A DNA stretch of 11,402 nt from Amylibacter sp. (GTDB taxonomy: Bacteria; Pseudomonadota; Alphaproteobacteria; Rhodobacterales; Rhodobacteraceae). Shown in pieces: positions 1-7,092 of the stretch. Within the stretch, counting starts at the first letter, position 1. Each line of letters opens with the position of its first letter. A program made the position numbers and the translations under genes. Below the pieces are notes generated by a model, which ran no database searches, was not told the origin of the DNA, and saw only the letters and a program-made list of their open reading frames with translations. The stretch is taken from assembly GCA_027083485.1 (NCBI GenBank), contig JALWOO010000786.1, positions 1-11,402 of the forward strand. The letters are read 5' to 3'.

Positions 1-965
1 GGGCGGGTGATTTTCAGGGCATCTTCGTGGGAGACGCGGACCGAGCGCAGCTCGTGGCGAAAATTGTCAGCTTCGCTTGACAGATCTTTCACTTTGGGGC
101 GGGCTGGGTTTGCAACTCCGCGCAAGCGGCGCTCTGCTTCGGTTGCGGCAACGGCTGCCTTGAGGCGCTCAAGCGCGTTCGAACGACGTGCATGGGCAGG
201 TTTCGCAAGCTTGGAATTTGTGGTTTCCAGCAACCGGTCCAAGGCTGCGTCTTCTTGCTGGATATCGTCCTGGTCGCGTGTTTCCCGAGCCTGTGCGGTA
301 GGGGTTTGCTTGGGCGTGTCTGATTGCGGGGTAATGTCTTCGGTGATTGCTGCAGCAACCTTTTTTACCGCTTGTTTGACATCGGGGGCTTTGACCGGGG
401 CCTTTGAAGGTGTCGTTTCTTCCAGATCTGCATTGCGCAGAATTTCAGCGGCCGGCTGGCGCGGTTCGCTTTCGGCCGGCTCCAAGGCAGAACGGCGCGA
501 GGCGAACATGGTGGGTTCTACAAGCGTTTCATCGGGTTGTACCGATGATTTGTCTGCTTTGATTTCGGGTTTGGCCGCAGGGCGCGGCGCAGGTTTGGTT
601 GCGCTGCGTTTGGAGGCGAAAACCGGGAAATCGTCAGCAGCAGCCTCTTGGGGGGCTTGTGCGACCTTTTCCTCTGCGACCTTCGGGGCGGTCGGTTCGG
701 CGTCGACAACGGTTGCCTGACGCAGAACAATACCGTCTTCGTCTACTTCGGCATCAATCCGGTTCGGGTTCGCATCTGCTGCAATGCGGTGCAACGTATT
801 GGTGTCAGGTTGCAAAGGCTCACCGCCAAAATAACGGTCCTCTGCGGCTAATTTGCGGAAATATTCGGCAACGAGCTGCATGGTTGTAAAAGGGTCGTCA
901 AACCCTTCCAACTTGCAGGAGAATGTCCCGTAGGACACCGTCATGATTTTTGCTATCGAATCCAT
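1..965 (-). CDS. Rhodobacterales conserved hypothetical protein with low-complexity middle ('CheA-like' by loose annotation), 3'-truncated
   Basis: The reading frame has no stop from the ATG at 965 to the window edge, giving 321 codons; the C-terminus lies outside. The first 65 or so residues look folded and begin MDSIAKIMTVSYGTFSCKLE, followed by an EYFRKLAAEDRYFGGEP stretch. From about residue 85 to 235 the protein is rich in Ala, Pro, Lys, Glu and Asp and probably disordered. Within it a short motif occurs twice, FASKRSA at 116-122 and FASRRSA at 154-160. From about 238 (ALDRLLETTNSKLAKP) charged, helix-like sequence resumes, with RRSNALERLKAAVAATEAE at 260-278. I recall similar N-termini in Rhodobacteraceae proteins labelled 'chemotaxis protein CheA', but no histidine-kinase H, N, G or P motifs are visible here, so that name is not supported. 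The start at 965 is preferred because a purine-rich AGGATAGAG lies about 8-10 bases upstream; the alternative ATG at 944 has no clear ribosome site. Function unknown. Confidence 0.8.
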   Translation of the reverse strand, partial: MDSIAKIMTVSYGTFSCKLEGFDDPFTTMQLVAEYFRKLAAEDRYFGGEPLQPDTNTLHRIAADANPNRIDAEVDEDGIVLRQATVVDAEPTAPKVAEEKVAQAPQEAAADDFPVFASKRSATKPAPRPAAKPEIKADKSSVQPDETLVEPTMFASRRSALEPAESEPRQPAAEILRNADLEETTPSKAPVKAPDVKQAVKKVAAAITEDITPQSDTPKQTPTAQARETRDQDDIQQEDAALDRLLETTNSKLAKPAHARRSNALERLKAAVAATEAERRLRGVANPARPKVKDLSSEADNFRHELRSVRVSHEDALKITR

Positions 966-1106
966 ATTACACTCTATCCTACTACTCACTAAACGTACCA
1001 ACTATGGTTAATTTACCGAGTCTATCGGTAGATTCCTAAGGAAAAACTCTAAAAAGACTATGAACAATACTGAATTTTTCCTGATTGGCGCGAAAAGGGA
1101 ACCAAT
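966..1106. promoter_or_regulatory. AT-rich divergent intergenic region with a 6-5-6 dyad
   Basis: This 141-base stretch separates two divergent genes and should hold both promoters. It is clearly more AT-rich than the flanking genes. It contains an inverted repeat, TACCGA-N5-TCGGTA, at 1014-1030. It also contains ATGGTTAA at 1004-1011, which reads TTAACCAT on the minus strand and resembles an alphaproteobacterial CtrA half-site; the second half of a full CtrA site is not convincing. I could not assign -35/-10 boxes with confidence. Confidence 0.5.
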
Positions 1107-1772
1107 GTGAATAACTTGATACGAATTGTTGAAAGTGTTGAAATTGTGGCACTTTTAGGCGGTGGAGCCTCAGAAAAGTCAGAATTATTGCGGGTGTTGG
1201 CTTTGGCTCCGCGTCTGTTTTGCGCTGATGGTGGTGGCAACATTGCGCTGGAATGGGGATTGCCTCCCGAAAAAGTGATTGGGGATCTGGATTCCGTTGA
1301 TCTTGGGAAAATGGAATTTGCCGGCATTGAAACCGTCTTTATTGCGGATCAAAACAGCACTGATTTTGAAAAATGTTTGCGGGTGATTTCGGCCCCTTTG
1401 ATTATTGGCGTTGGTTTTTTAGGGGGGCGGTTGGATCATCAACTGGCGGTGCTGAATGCGCTTGCCAGAAATGCAACACAGCCGGTGGTTATTGTGGGGC
1501 AAGGGGAGGTCTGTTTTCTGTGCCCGCCGGAATTTACTTTGGCATTACCTAAGAATACCCGATTTTCACTTTTCCCCCTGGCCGAGTCCCGCTGTGAAAG
1601 CACCGGTTTGATCTGGCCTTTGGACGGATTAACCCTGTCGCCAACCGGACAGATTGCCACCTCCAATGCAGCTTTGGGGGGTGTTTTACAGATCAGGGTT
1701 TTGAGTGGGGCCGTGGTTTGCATTTTGCCGGATCGGTATCTGGAAGACGTGGTATCGGTTTTTATTGATTGA
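1107..1772 (+). CDS. thiN: Thiamine diphosphokinase (thiamine pyrophosphokinase)
   Basis: Thiamine diphosphokinase transfers pyrophosphate from ATP to thiamine to make the cofactor thiamine diphosphate in the cytoplasm. The 221-residue length fits the bacterial family. Family motifs appear in order: ADGG at 40-43, GDLDS at 59-63 (acidic metal/ATP site), QNSTDFEKCL at 82-91, and GFLGGRLDH at 103-111 with the RLDH signature. A C-terminal segment with SNAA at 186-189 fits the thiamine-binding domain. The start is a GTG at 1107, with AAGGGA at 1095-1100 six bases upstream. The ATG two bases earlier (1105) is followed at once by TGA and cannot be used. The gene looks more AT-rich than those to its right. 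Its stop codon lies inside the inverted repeat that probably controls betI. It could salvage thiamine, but no thi biosynthesis gene or transporter is adjacent. Assignment is firm; the symbol thiN follows common alphaproteobacterial usage. Confidence 0.88.
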   Translation: MNNLIRIVESVEIVALLGGGASEKSELLRVLALAPRLFCADGGGNIALEWGLPPEKVIGDLDSVDLGKMEFAGIETVFIADQNSTDFEKCLRVISAPLIIGVGFLGGRLDHQLAVLNALARNATQPVVIVGQGEVCFLCPPEFTLALPKNTRFSLFPLAESRCESTGLIWPLDGLTLSPTGQIATSNAALGGVLQIRVLSGAVVCILPDRYLEDVVSVFID

Positions 1773-1784
1773 CGAGTCAATCAA
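1765..1784. promoter_or_regulatory. Probable BetI operator: perfect 9-bp inverted repeat, 2-bp spacer
   Basis: TTGATTGAC at 1765-1773 and GTCAATCAA at 1776-1784 are perfect reverse complements separated by GA. The repeat lies 39 bases before the betI start and overlaps the thiN stop codon (1770-1772). Its TTGATTG...CAATCAA shape resembles BetI operators as I remember them, and TetR-family regulators usually bind such dyads near their own promoter. The left arm contains TTGACG (1769-1774), which could be a -35 element, so binding would block transcription of betI-betA. No equally clear -10 box was found. Dyad seen directly; BetI binding inferred. Confidence 0.7.
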
Positions 1785-1823
1785 AATAAGTCTAGCTGGC
1801 GAGGACATTATAAAGGTGCCCTC

Positions 1824-2429
1824 ATGCCCAAAATCGGAATGGAACCCATTCGCCGCAAAGCCCTGATTGACGCCACCATTGGCGAGGTCGGGCGCGTTGG
1901 ATCACTGGATGTAACGGTCGGCCAGATCGCCAAACGGGCAGGAATGTCTTCGGGGTTGGCACATCATTACTTTGGCGGCAAGGAGCAGATTTTTCTGGCG
2001 GCCATGCGGGAAATCCTGACCCGTTTCGGGGCGCATGTGCGGGCGGAACTGGAACAGGCGCAAACGCCGATGCAGCGGTTGAACGGCATTGTCGCGGCCA
2101 GTTTTCACGCCGACAATTTCGCCCCCGAAGTGGTCGCTGCCTGGCTGACCTTTTATGTACAGGCACAAAAATCGCCGGACGCGCGCCGGTTGCTGCGGAT
2201 CTATGCACGTCGTTTGCACTCCAATCTGGTGTTTAACCTGCGCCCCCTGAGCGCACGGGCGGACCATATTGCGCAGGGGATGGCCTCAATCATTGACGGA
2301 TTCTATCTGCGCCATGCGCTGCAAGACGGGGTGCCCGATCGCAAAGCCATGCAGGCATTGGTGATGGAGTATCTGGAATTGCAACTCGCGCAGGAGGCCC
2401 GCCCATCGGTACCTCTTGCCTCGGGATGA
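1824..2429 (+). CDS. betI: BetI, TetR-family choline-responsive repressor of the betaine synthesis operon
   Basis: BetI represses glycine betaine synthesis genes and is relieved by choline. The 201-residue protein starts [19 protein letters not shown], closely matching the characteristic BetI N-terminus. The TetR helix-turn-helix covers about residues 24-52, with [20 protein letters not shown] forming the recognition region. The rest is the helical ligand-binding and dimer domain; [11 protein letters not shown] near residue 150 matches the IDGLWLR-type segment of E. coli BetI. The ATG at 1824 is preceded by AAAGG at 1812-1816. The stop overlaps an upstream in-frame ATG of betA, so the two genes are almost certainly cotranscribed. 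A perfect inverted repeat just upstream is the likely autoregulatory operator. Identification rests on recalled family sequence and on the adjacent betA, which agree. Confidence 0.93.
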   Translation: MPKIGMEPIRRKALIDATIGEVGRVGSLDVTVGQIAKRAGMSSGLAHHYFGGKEQIFLAAMREILTRFGAHVRAELEQAQTPMQRLNGIVAASFHADNFAPEVVAAWLTFYVQAQKSPDARRLLRIYARRLHSNLVFNLRPLSARADHIAQGMASIIDGFYLRHALQDGVPDRKAMQALVMEYLELQLAQEARPSVPLASG

Positions 2430-2443
2430 GTGGAGGCAGGGAC

Positions 2444-4105
2444 ATGGACGCGGATTTTATCATTGTCGGGGCGGGGTCTGCGGGCTGTGCTATGGCCTAT
2501 CGTTTGTCCGAAGACGGGCGCAACAGGGTGTTGGTGATTGAATTTGGCGGCTCCGATGTGGGGCCTTTCATTCAGATGCCCGCGGCGCTGAGCTATCCGA
2601 TGAATATGAAAACCTATGATTGGGGTTTTCAAAGCGAACCTGAACCCCATCTTGGCGGACGCAGATTGGCAACGCCGCGCGGCAAGGTGATCGGGGGGTC
2701 TTCCTCGATCAACGGCATGGTGTATGTGCGCGGGCACGCGCGGGATTTCGACCATTGGCAGGATGTCGGCGCGACCGGCTGGAGCTATGGCGATGTGCTG
2801 CCCTATTTCAAACGCATGGAGAACTGGCATGATGGCGGCCATGGCGGGGCTGTCGACTGGCGGGGCAATGACGGGCCTTTGCATGTGACACGGGGGAAAC
2901 GGGATAATCCGCTGGTGCAGGCCTTCGTTCAGGCGGGGGCGCAGGCGGGCTATCCGGTGACCGGGGATTATAACGGGCATCAGCAAGAGGGCTTTGGCCC
3001 GATGGAACAAACCGTCTGGCGCGGGCGGCGCTGGTCTGCGGCCAATGCCTATTTGAAACCGGCGTTGAAACGGGACAACTGCCAAATCACGCGCGCCTTT
3101 GCACGCCGGATCGTGATAGAGAATGGCCGCGCCGTCGGGGTGGAAATAGAGCGCGGCGGCAAGATCGAAGTGCTGCGTGCAGCCCGCGAGGTGATTATAG
3201 CGGCCTCCAGCATCAATTCTCCCAAGCTTTTGATGCTGTCGGGGATCGGTCCGGCGGCACAGTTGCGCGACCACGGCATAGAAGTAATCGCGGATCGGGC
3301 CGGTGTCGGGCAGAACCTTCAGGATCATATGGAAATGTACATTCAGATGACCTGCACCCAGCCGATCACCCTGTTCAAACACTGGAACCTGATTGGCAAG
3401 GCCATGATCGGGGCGCAATGGCTGTTTGGCAAAACCGGTCTCGGGGCCTCCAATCAATTTGAATCGGCGGCTTTTATCCGCAGTCGGGCGGGGGTTGATT
3501 ATCCGGACATCCAGTATCATTTCCTGCCGATCGCGGTGCGATATGACGGGCAGGCGGCGGCAGAAGGGCACGGGTTTCAGGCCCATGTCGGCCCGATGCG
3601 ATCCAAATCACGGGGCGAAGTGACCCTGCGTTCGGCGGACCCGCGCGAGGCACCGCGTATTCTGTTTAACTATATGTCCAAAGAAGAGGACTGGCAGGAT
3701 TTTCGCCGCTGCATCCGCCTGACCCGCGAGATTTTCGCGCAAGAGGCGTTCAAACCCTACGTGGGCAAGGAAATCCAACCGGGCAGCCATCTGCAAAGTG
3801 ATGCAGAGCTTGACGCAAGCATTCTGGAACATGCCGAAAGCGCCTATCACCCTTGCGGCACCTGTAAAATGGGCGCGCTTGAGGATACGATGGCGGTGGT
3901 GGATCCGGAATGTCGGGTGATCGGGGTGGATGGTTTGCGCGTGGCGGACAGTTCGATTTTCCCGCGCATCACCAATGGAAACCTGAACGGCCCGTCCATC
4001 ATGGTGGGCGAAAAGGCCAGCGATCATATCCTTGGGCGCAAAGTTTTGCCGCGCTCCAATGCACAGGTCTGGATGCATCCGGATTGGCAGGGGCGGCAAC
4101 GCTAA
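2444..4105 (+). CDS. betA: Choline dehydrogenase (GMC oxidoreductase)
   Basis: BetA is an FAD enzyme that oxidises choline to betaine aldehyde, the first step to the osmoprotectant glycine betaine, usually at the inner membrane. From the ATG at 2444 it has 553 residues, close to the family norm of about 555. Features: dinucleotide-binding GAGSAGC at 9-15; GMC signature 1 around 80-104 ([18 protein letters not shown]); signature 2 around 255-269 ([15 protein letters not shown]); and the C-terminal [10 protein letters not shown] at 468-477, with catalytic His at 469, then [11 protein letters not shown] at 510-520. An in-frame ATG at 2426 overlaps the betI stop, but 2444 is preferred: GGAGG at 2432-2436 sits seven bases before it and the protein then begins [15 protein letters not shown] as family members do. 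One oddity is EFGGSD at 33-38, where I expect EAGGSD beside the FAD ribose-binding Glu. No betB or betC follows in this window. Confidence 0.93.
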   Translation: MDADFIIVGAGSAGCAMAYRLSEDGRNRVLVIEFGGSDVGPFIQMPAALSYPMNMKTYDWGFQSEPEPHLGGRRLATPRGKVIGGSSSINGMVYVRGHARDFDHWQDVGATGWSYGDVLPYFKRMENWHDGGHGGAVDWRGNDGPLHVTRGKRDNPLVQAFVQAGAQAGYPVTGDYNGHQQEGFGPMEQTVWRGRRWSAANAYLKPALKRDNCQITRAFARRIVIENGRAVGVEIERGGKIEVLRAAREVIIAASSINSPKLLMLSGIGPAAQLRDHGIEVIADRAGVGQNLQDHMEMYIQMTCTQPITLFKHWNLIGKAMIGAQWLFGKTGLGASNQFESAAFIRSRAGVDYPDIQYHFLPIAVRYDGQAAAEGHGFQAHVGPMRSKSRGEVTLRSADPREAPRILFNYMSKEEDWQDFRRCIRLTREIFAQEAFKPYVGKEIQPGSHLQSDAELDASILEHAESAYHPCGTCKMGALEDTMAVVDPECRVIGVDGLRVADSSIFPRITNGNLNGPSIMVGEKASDHILGRKVLPRSNAQVWMHPDWQGRQR

Positions 4106-4106
4106 A

Positions 4107-5297
4107 TCAATCAAACAACCGAATATGGGCTTTGATCTGGCCGTGATCCGAGGCGAGCTTGTTATAGGGGGCCTCTGGGTGGGAACCGTCGGTAATATGG
4201 TCGTTATAGACGCTGAAATATTCCATTTCCCCAAGGGCCTTATTATTGTCCGGATGGAAATGACGCGATAACAGGATTTGGTCGATGCTCTCGTAAACGC
4301 CGCCAAAGGCAGAGGTATACACCATGTCGCGCAGGCTCTTGCGCACGAAAAGCTTCTCGGCGCTGACAAGTTGTACCCGTTCTATATCGGCGCGGATCTG
4401 GGTGTTTTCCGCATCGCTATAGCGATCGTTTTTCTGCTGCGCATCATGGCGTCGGATCCAGGCATAGTTTTTGAACGGACGCTCCCCCGTGATCACAGCA
4501 GAAGATACCGCATTGTCGCTGTCGTTCAGATCGCCCAGCACCATCACCGGTTTGCCGGCTTCCAGTTCATCCACGATCAAGGCGCGCAGCACGCTTGCCT
4601 CAGCAGTGCGGCGCAGCATGGCGCGCAGCTCGCCGATGGCGCGGCCAACGGGGTTATAGGCGGTCAGATCTGCCTCGGGGGCGAAATCGGCCCCTTCAGG
4701 ACGGATAAATTCGCCAAGCTTGGATTTCAGGTGACAGTTGAACACGGTGATAACTTGCCCGCCAACGGGGATGCGGGCCTTGATGATCGGGCGCGACAGG
4801 CGGGTGAGGGTGAAACTGCCGGCCTGGCCGCCGCCAAGTTCGGGAAAATCAATGGTCAGGGGATGCGCCAGTTCCTGAATCACCTCTGGCGTACCGTCAA
4901 AACCGAAACGCGACAGGATCGCAAGGCCCGGACGCCGCTGCCCGGGTTCGCCGTCAAACAGGTTGGGGGCGAAAAACAGCCCTTCATTTCCGTAGGCTTC
5001 ATAAAGCAGCTTTTCGAAAATCTTCTTGCGGTGATATCTTTTGGAACGGTCAGGAATCACATCGGCATTGCTGGCAGTGCCGCGCGCGTCGGCCTCTGCG
5101 ATCACGGCTTCAAGGGCGGGGCGTTCGAATATTTCCTGAAATCCGACGATATCGCTGTTCATTCTTAACAGCTGGTTGGCAAGCCAGTCCTCTTTCCAGG
5201 CATGTTCTTCCGGCGTGTATTCCTCAAACCGGTAGTATTCCCGAGAAGCGGATATCAGGTTCTTTACGTTGAAACTGGCAATGCTGAATTGTGTCAT
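4107..5297 (-). CDS. Endonuclease/exonuclease/phosphatase-family protein
   Basis: This 396-residue protein has the metal-dependent EEP (DNase I-like) fold, which cleaves phosphodiester or phosphomonoester bonds in nucleic acids, lipids or small molecules. Catalytic landmarks are in order: SFNVKNL with Asn10, QEIF with metal-binding Glu55, FNCHLKSK with His189, GDLND with Asp256 and Asn258, SIDQIL with Asp339, and SDHG with the terminal Asp384-His385 pair. No signal peptide is visible, so it is probably cytoplasmic. An insertion around residues 195-245 separates the central motifs. The ATG at 5297 overlaps the stop of the upstream dehydratase gene as ATGA, implying translational coupling. It is the last gene of a four-gene operon, and its stop lies one base from the convergent betA stop with no terminator between. 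Substrate unknown; the residues support an active enzyme but not a specific nuclease name. Confidence 0.87.
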   Translation of the reverse strand: MTQFSIASFNVKNLISASREYYRFEEYTPEEHAWKEDWLANQLLRMNSDIVGFQEIFERPALEAVIAEADARGTASNADVIPDRSKRYHRKKIFEKLLYEAYGNEGLFFAPNLFDGEPGQRRPGLAILSRFGFDGTPEVIQELAHPLTIDFPELGGGQAGSFTLTRLSRPIIKARIPVGGQVITVFNCHLKSKLGEFIRPEGADFAPEADLTAYNPVGRAIGELRAMLRRTAEASVLRALIVDELEAGKPVMVLGDLNDSDNAVSSAVITGERPFKNYAWIRRHDAQQKNDRYSDAENTQIRADIERVQLVSAEKLFVRKSLRDMVYTSAFGGVYESIDQILLSRHFHPDNNKALGEMEYFSVYNDHITDGSHPEAPYNKLASDHGQIKAHIRLFD

Positions 5298-6268
5298 GGG
5301 GTGGTTTCCAGCGCGATTTCAAACATCGGGCGATCCACATTACCGCCAGAAGCAACAACGATCACATGTTCGCCTTGCAATTCATCACTGTGAAACAACG
5401 CACCGGCAAGGGCGGCGGCCCCGCCCGGTTCAATAACGATCCTGAGCCGGTCAAAGGCAAGCGCCATGGCCTGCAGACATTCATTATCGCTAACCACAAC
5501 CGCCGGCGCACAAAGGCGCTGCATCAGCGGAAATGTCAGTTTCCCGGGCGAAGGCGTGATAATAGCATCGCAAACAGACCCGTTTTTTGCGGGGTTAACC
5601 TCGATCTTGCCCGATTTCAGTGACCGGGCCACATCGTCAAAATTTTCCGGCTCGCAGGGGTGCACGCGCATGGCGGAGGCATCGGCCTCCAGTGCCAGCG
5701 CTATGCCCGAGGTCAATCCACCACCGCCACAGGGAACCAGAACATCGGCGTCTGTAACGCCTTCCTTTGCCGCCTGTGCGGCGATTTCCAAACCGGTCGT
5801 GCCTTGTCCGGCAAGCACATAAGGGTTGTCGAAAGGTTTGATAAGGGTCAGGTTACGATCCTTGTTATATTTGGCTGCGACTTCGTCACGGTCTTCGGTG
5901 GCGCGGTCAAACAACACCACCTCGGCCCCAAGGGCGCGGGTGTTTTCGATTTTGATGGTTGGCGCGTCGCTGGGCATGATGATGACGGCCGAAATCCCGT
6001 GGCGGGCAGCGGCAAGCGCCACGCCTTGGGCGTGGTTACCCGAGGAAAAGGCTATGACACCGCGTTTGCGGTCCTCTGGGGAAAGGGCCGAAATCGCCGA
6101 CCATGCACCGCGAAATTTGAACGAACCGGTGTGCTGCAAACATTCCGGTTTCAGCCAAAGCTTGCGCCCGGCGATTTCATCCAGAAACGGCGAGGACAAA
6201 AGCGGGGTTACACGGGCCTTGCCTTTGATGCGCTCGGCTGCGGCGCGGATCATGGTGATATCGGTCAT
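5294..6268 (-). CDS. PLP-dependent threonine/serine dehydratase-like enzyme
   Basis: A fold-type II PLP enzyme of 324 residues, much shorter than biosynthetic IlvA because it lacks the regulatory ACT-like domain. It resembles catabolic threonine/serine dehydratases, which deaminate hydroxy amino acids to 2-oxo acids and ammonia. The Schiff-base lysine is Lys51 in HTGSFKFRGA, the substrate loop is SSGNHAQG at 75-82, the phosphate-binding loop is GGGGLTSG at 181-188, and SGGN at 308-311 fits the PLP ring-nitrogen region. The ATG at 6268 is preferred over one at 6286: it forms an ATGA overlap with the preceding hydrolase gene and has GGAGA about seven bases upstream. The last bases overlap the next gene. 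Alternatives in the same family include serine racemase and 3-hydroxyaspartate dehydratase; the sequence alone cannot choose, and no beta-hydroxyaspartate-cycle partners are nearby. Confidence 0.87.
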   Translation of the reverse strand: MTDITMIRAAAERIKGKARVTPLLSSPFLDEIAGRKLWLKPECLQHTGSFKFRGAWSAISALSPEDRKRGVIAFSSGNHAQGVALAAARHGISAVIIMPSDAPTIKIENTRALGAEVVLFDRATEDRDEVAAKYNKDRNLTLIKPFDNPYVLAGQGTTGLEIAAQAAKEGVTDADVLVPCGGGGLTSGIALALEADASAMRVHPCEPENFDDVARSLKSGKIEVNPAKNGSVCDAIITPSPGKLTFPLMQRLCAPAVVVSDNECLQAMALAFDRLRIVIEPGGAAALAGALFHSDELQGEHVIVVASGGNVDRPMFEIALETTP

Positions 6269-7092
6269 TGTATTTTCTCCAGCCATTTTGCAATCACGCT
6301 CAGGCTTTCTGGTTCATCAAGGAAGGGAATATGGCCTCGGTCCGGGACTTCAGCAAAGATCATATCGGGGCGGCGTGCCTGCATTTCGGCGACGGTATCG
6401 CGCGATAACAAATTGGAATTCGCCCCGCGCAGCAGTGCCAGCGGCAGGCCTTGCATGGCGTCAAAAAACGGCCACAGGTCCGGCGCATCTGCCGTGAGCG
6501 TGCCAATCACCGCATCGCGCAATTTCGCATCATAGCGCAGCGCCAGCCCCTCAGGCGTTTCAAAATACTGGCCGGAAACCTCGGCCAGCCAGCGCTCATA
6601 GGGCACATTGGCAAATTCGGGCATCACACGCGGCCGGTCGGCGGCGGCCTCTGCAAAAGTCTTATAGGCCGGTTTGCGGCCGATATAATCGGCGATCAGC
6701 GCAAGGCCCCTGACATCCAGCACCGGCCCGATATCATTCAGCAACACGCCGGAAAGACGGTTTTTGGCGGTCATGGCCAGCACCATGGAAATCATCCCCC
6801 CGCGCGAGGTGCCGATCATTGCCGCCTTGTCCAGTTCCAGATGGTCCAGCAGTTCCACCACGTCGCGGGCCTCTACGGGGACGGAGTAATTCTGCCAATT
6901 CGGGTCATAATCCGATTCCCCGCGCCCGCGATAATCCATCCGGATCAGGCGCACATCTTCCATATGGGGCGCAAGGAAATTGAAATCATTGCTGTTGCGG
7001 GTCAGGCCGGGCAGGCACAAAACCGGTGTGCCGGTGCCCGTATCGCTATAGGCCAGCATCAGCCCGTCGGAAGTTTTGAATTTTTTCATCAT
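6265..7092 (-). CDS. Alpha/beta hydrolase with Asn at the expected catalytic acid position
   Basis: A single-domain alpha/beta hydrolase of 275 residues, likely cytoplasmic since no signal peptide is visible. LPGLTRNS at 27-34 fits the oxyanion-hole loop. The nucleophile elbow GTSRGG places Ser96, and DRGHIPFLDEP places the catalytic His at 254. A cap region lies roughly at 125-205. The usual acid after strand 7 should fall in LLRGANSNLLS (220-230), where I expect Asp; here residue 227 is Asn (codon AAT). Asp120 in LLNDIGP is a possible substitute after strand 6. The start is the first of two adjacent ATGs (7092, 7089) and overlaps the stop of the dehalogenase gene; the ribosome site is weak, so translation probably depends on coupling to the upstream gene. 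Substrate unknown; esterase, lactonase and C-C hydrolase roles remain possible. Confidence 0.86.
   Translation of the reverse strand: MMKKFKTSDGLMLAYSDTGTGTPVLCLPGLTRNSNDFNFLAPHMEDVRLIRMDYRGRGESDYDPNWQNYSVPVEARDVVELLDHLELDKAAMIGTSRGGMISMVLAMTAKNRLSGVLLNDIGPVLDVRGLALIADYIGRKPAYKTFAEAAADRPRVMPEFANVPYERWLAEVSGQYFETPEGLALRYDAKLRDAVIGTLTADAPDLWPFFDAMQGLPLALLRGANSNLLSRDTVAEMQARRPDMIFAEVPDRGHIPFLDEPESLSVIAKWLEKIQ

Noticed and set aside
7..720. Plus-strand open frame of 237 codons
   Set aside because: It is antisense to the left-hand gene, has a Ser/Ala/Arg-rich composition typical of a shadow frame and no recognisable domain. The minus frame has a coherent folded N-terminus and a ribosome site.
2426..2443. 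Earlier betA start overlapping the betI stop
   Set aside because: The ATG at 2444 has GGAGG seven bases upstream and yields the family-typical start; the six extra residues (MSGGRD) are translated from the ribosome-site bases.
2303..3586. Minus-strand open frame of 427 codons opposite betA
   Set aside because: It lies almost wholly antisense to betA, which has full GMC motifs. The product is rich in Pro, Arg and His with no domain; such long shadows are common in GC-rich genes.
4278..5168. Plus-strand open frame of 296 codons opposite the EEP-family gene
   Set aside because: The minus strand encodes a complete EEP catalytic set over the same bases; the plus product has no recognisable motifs.
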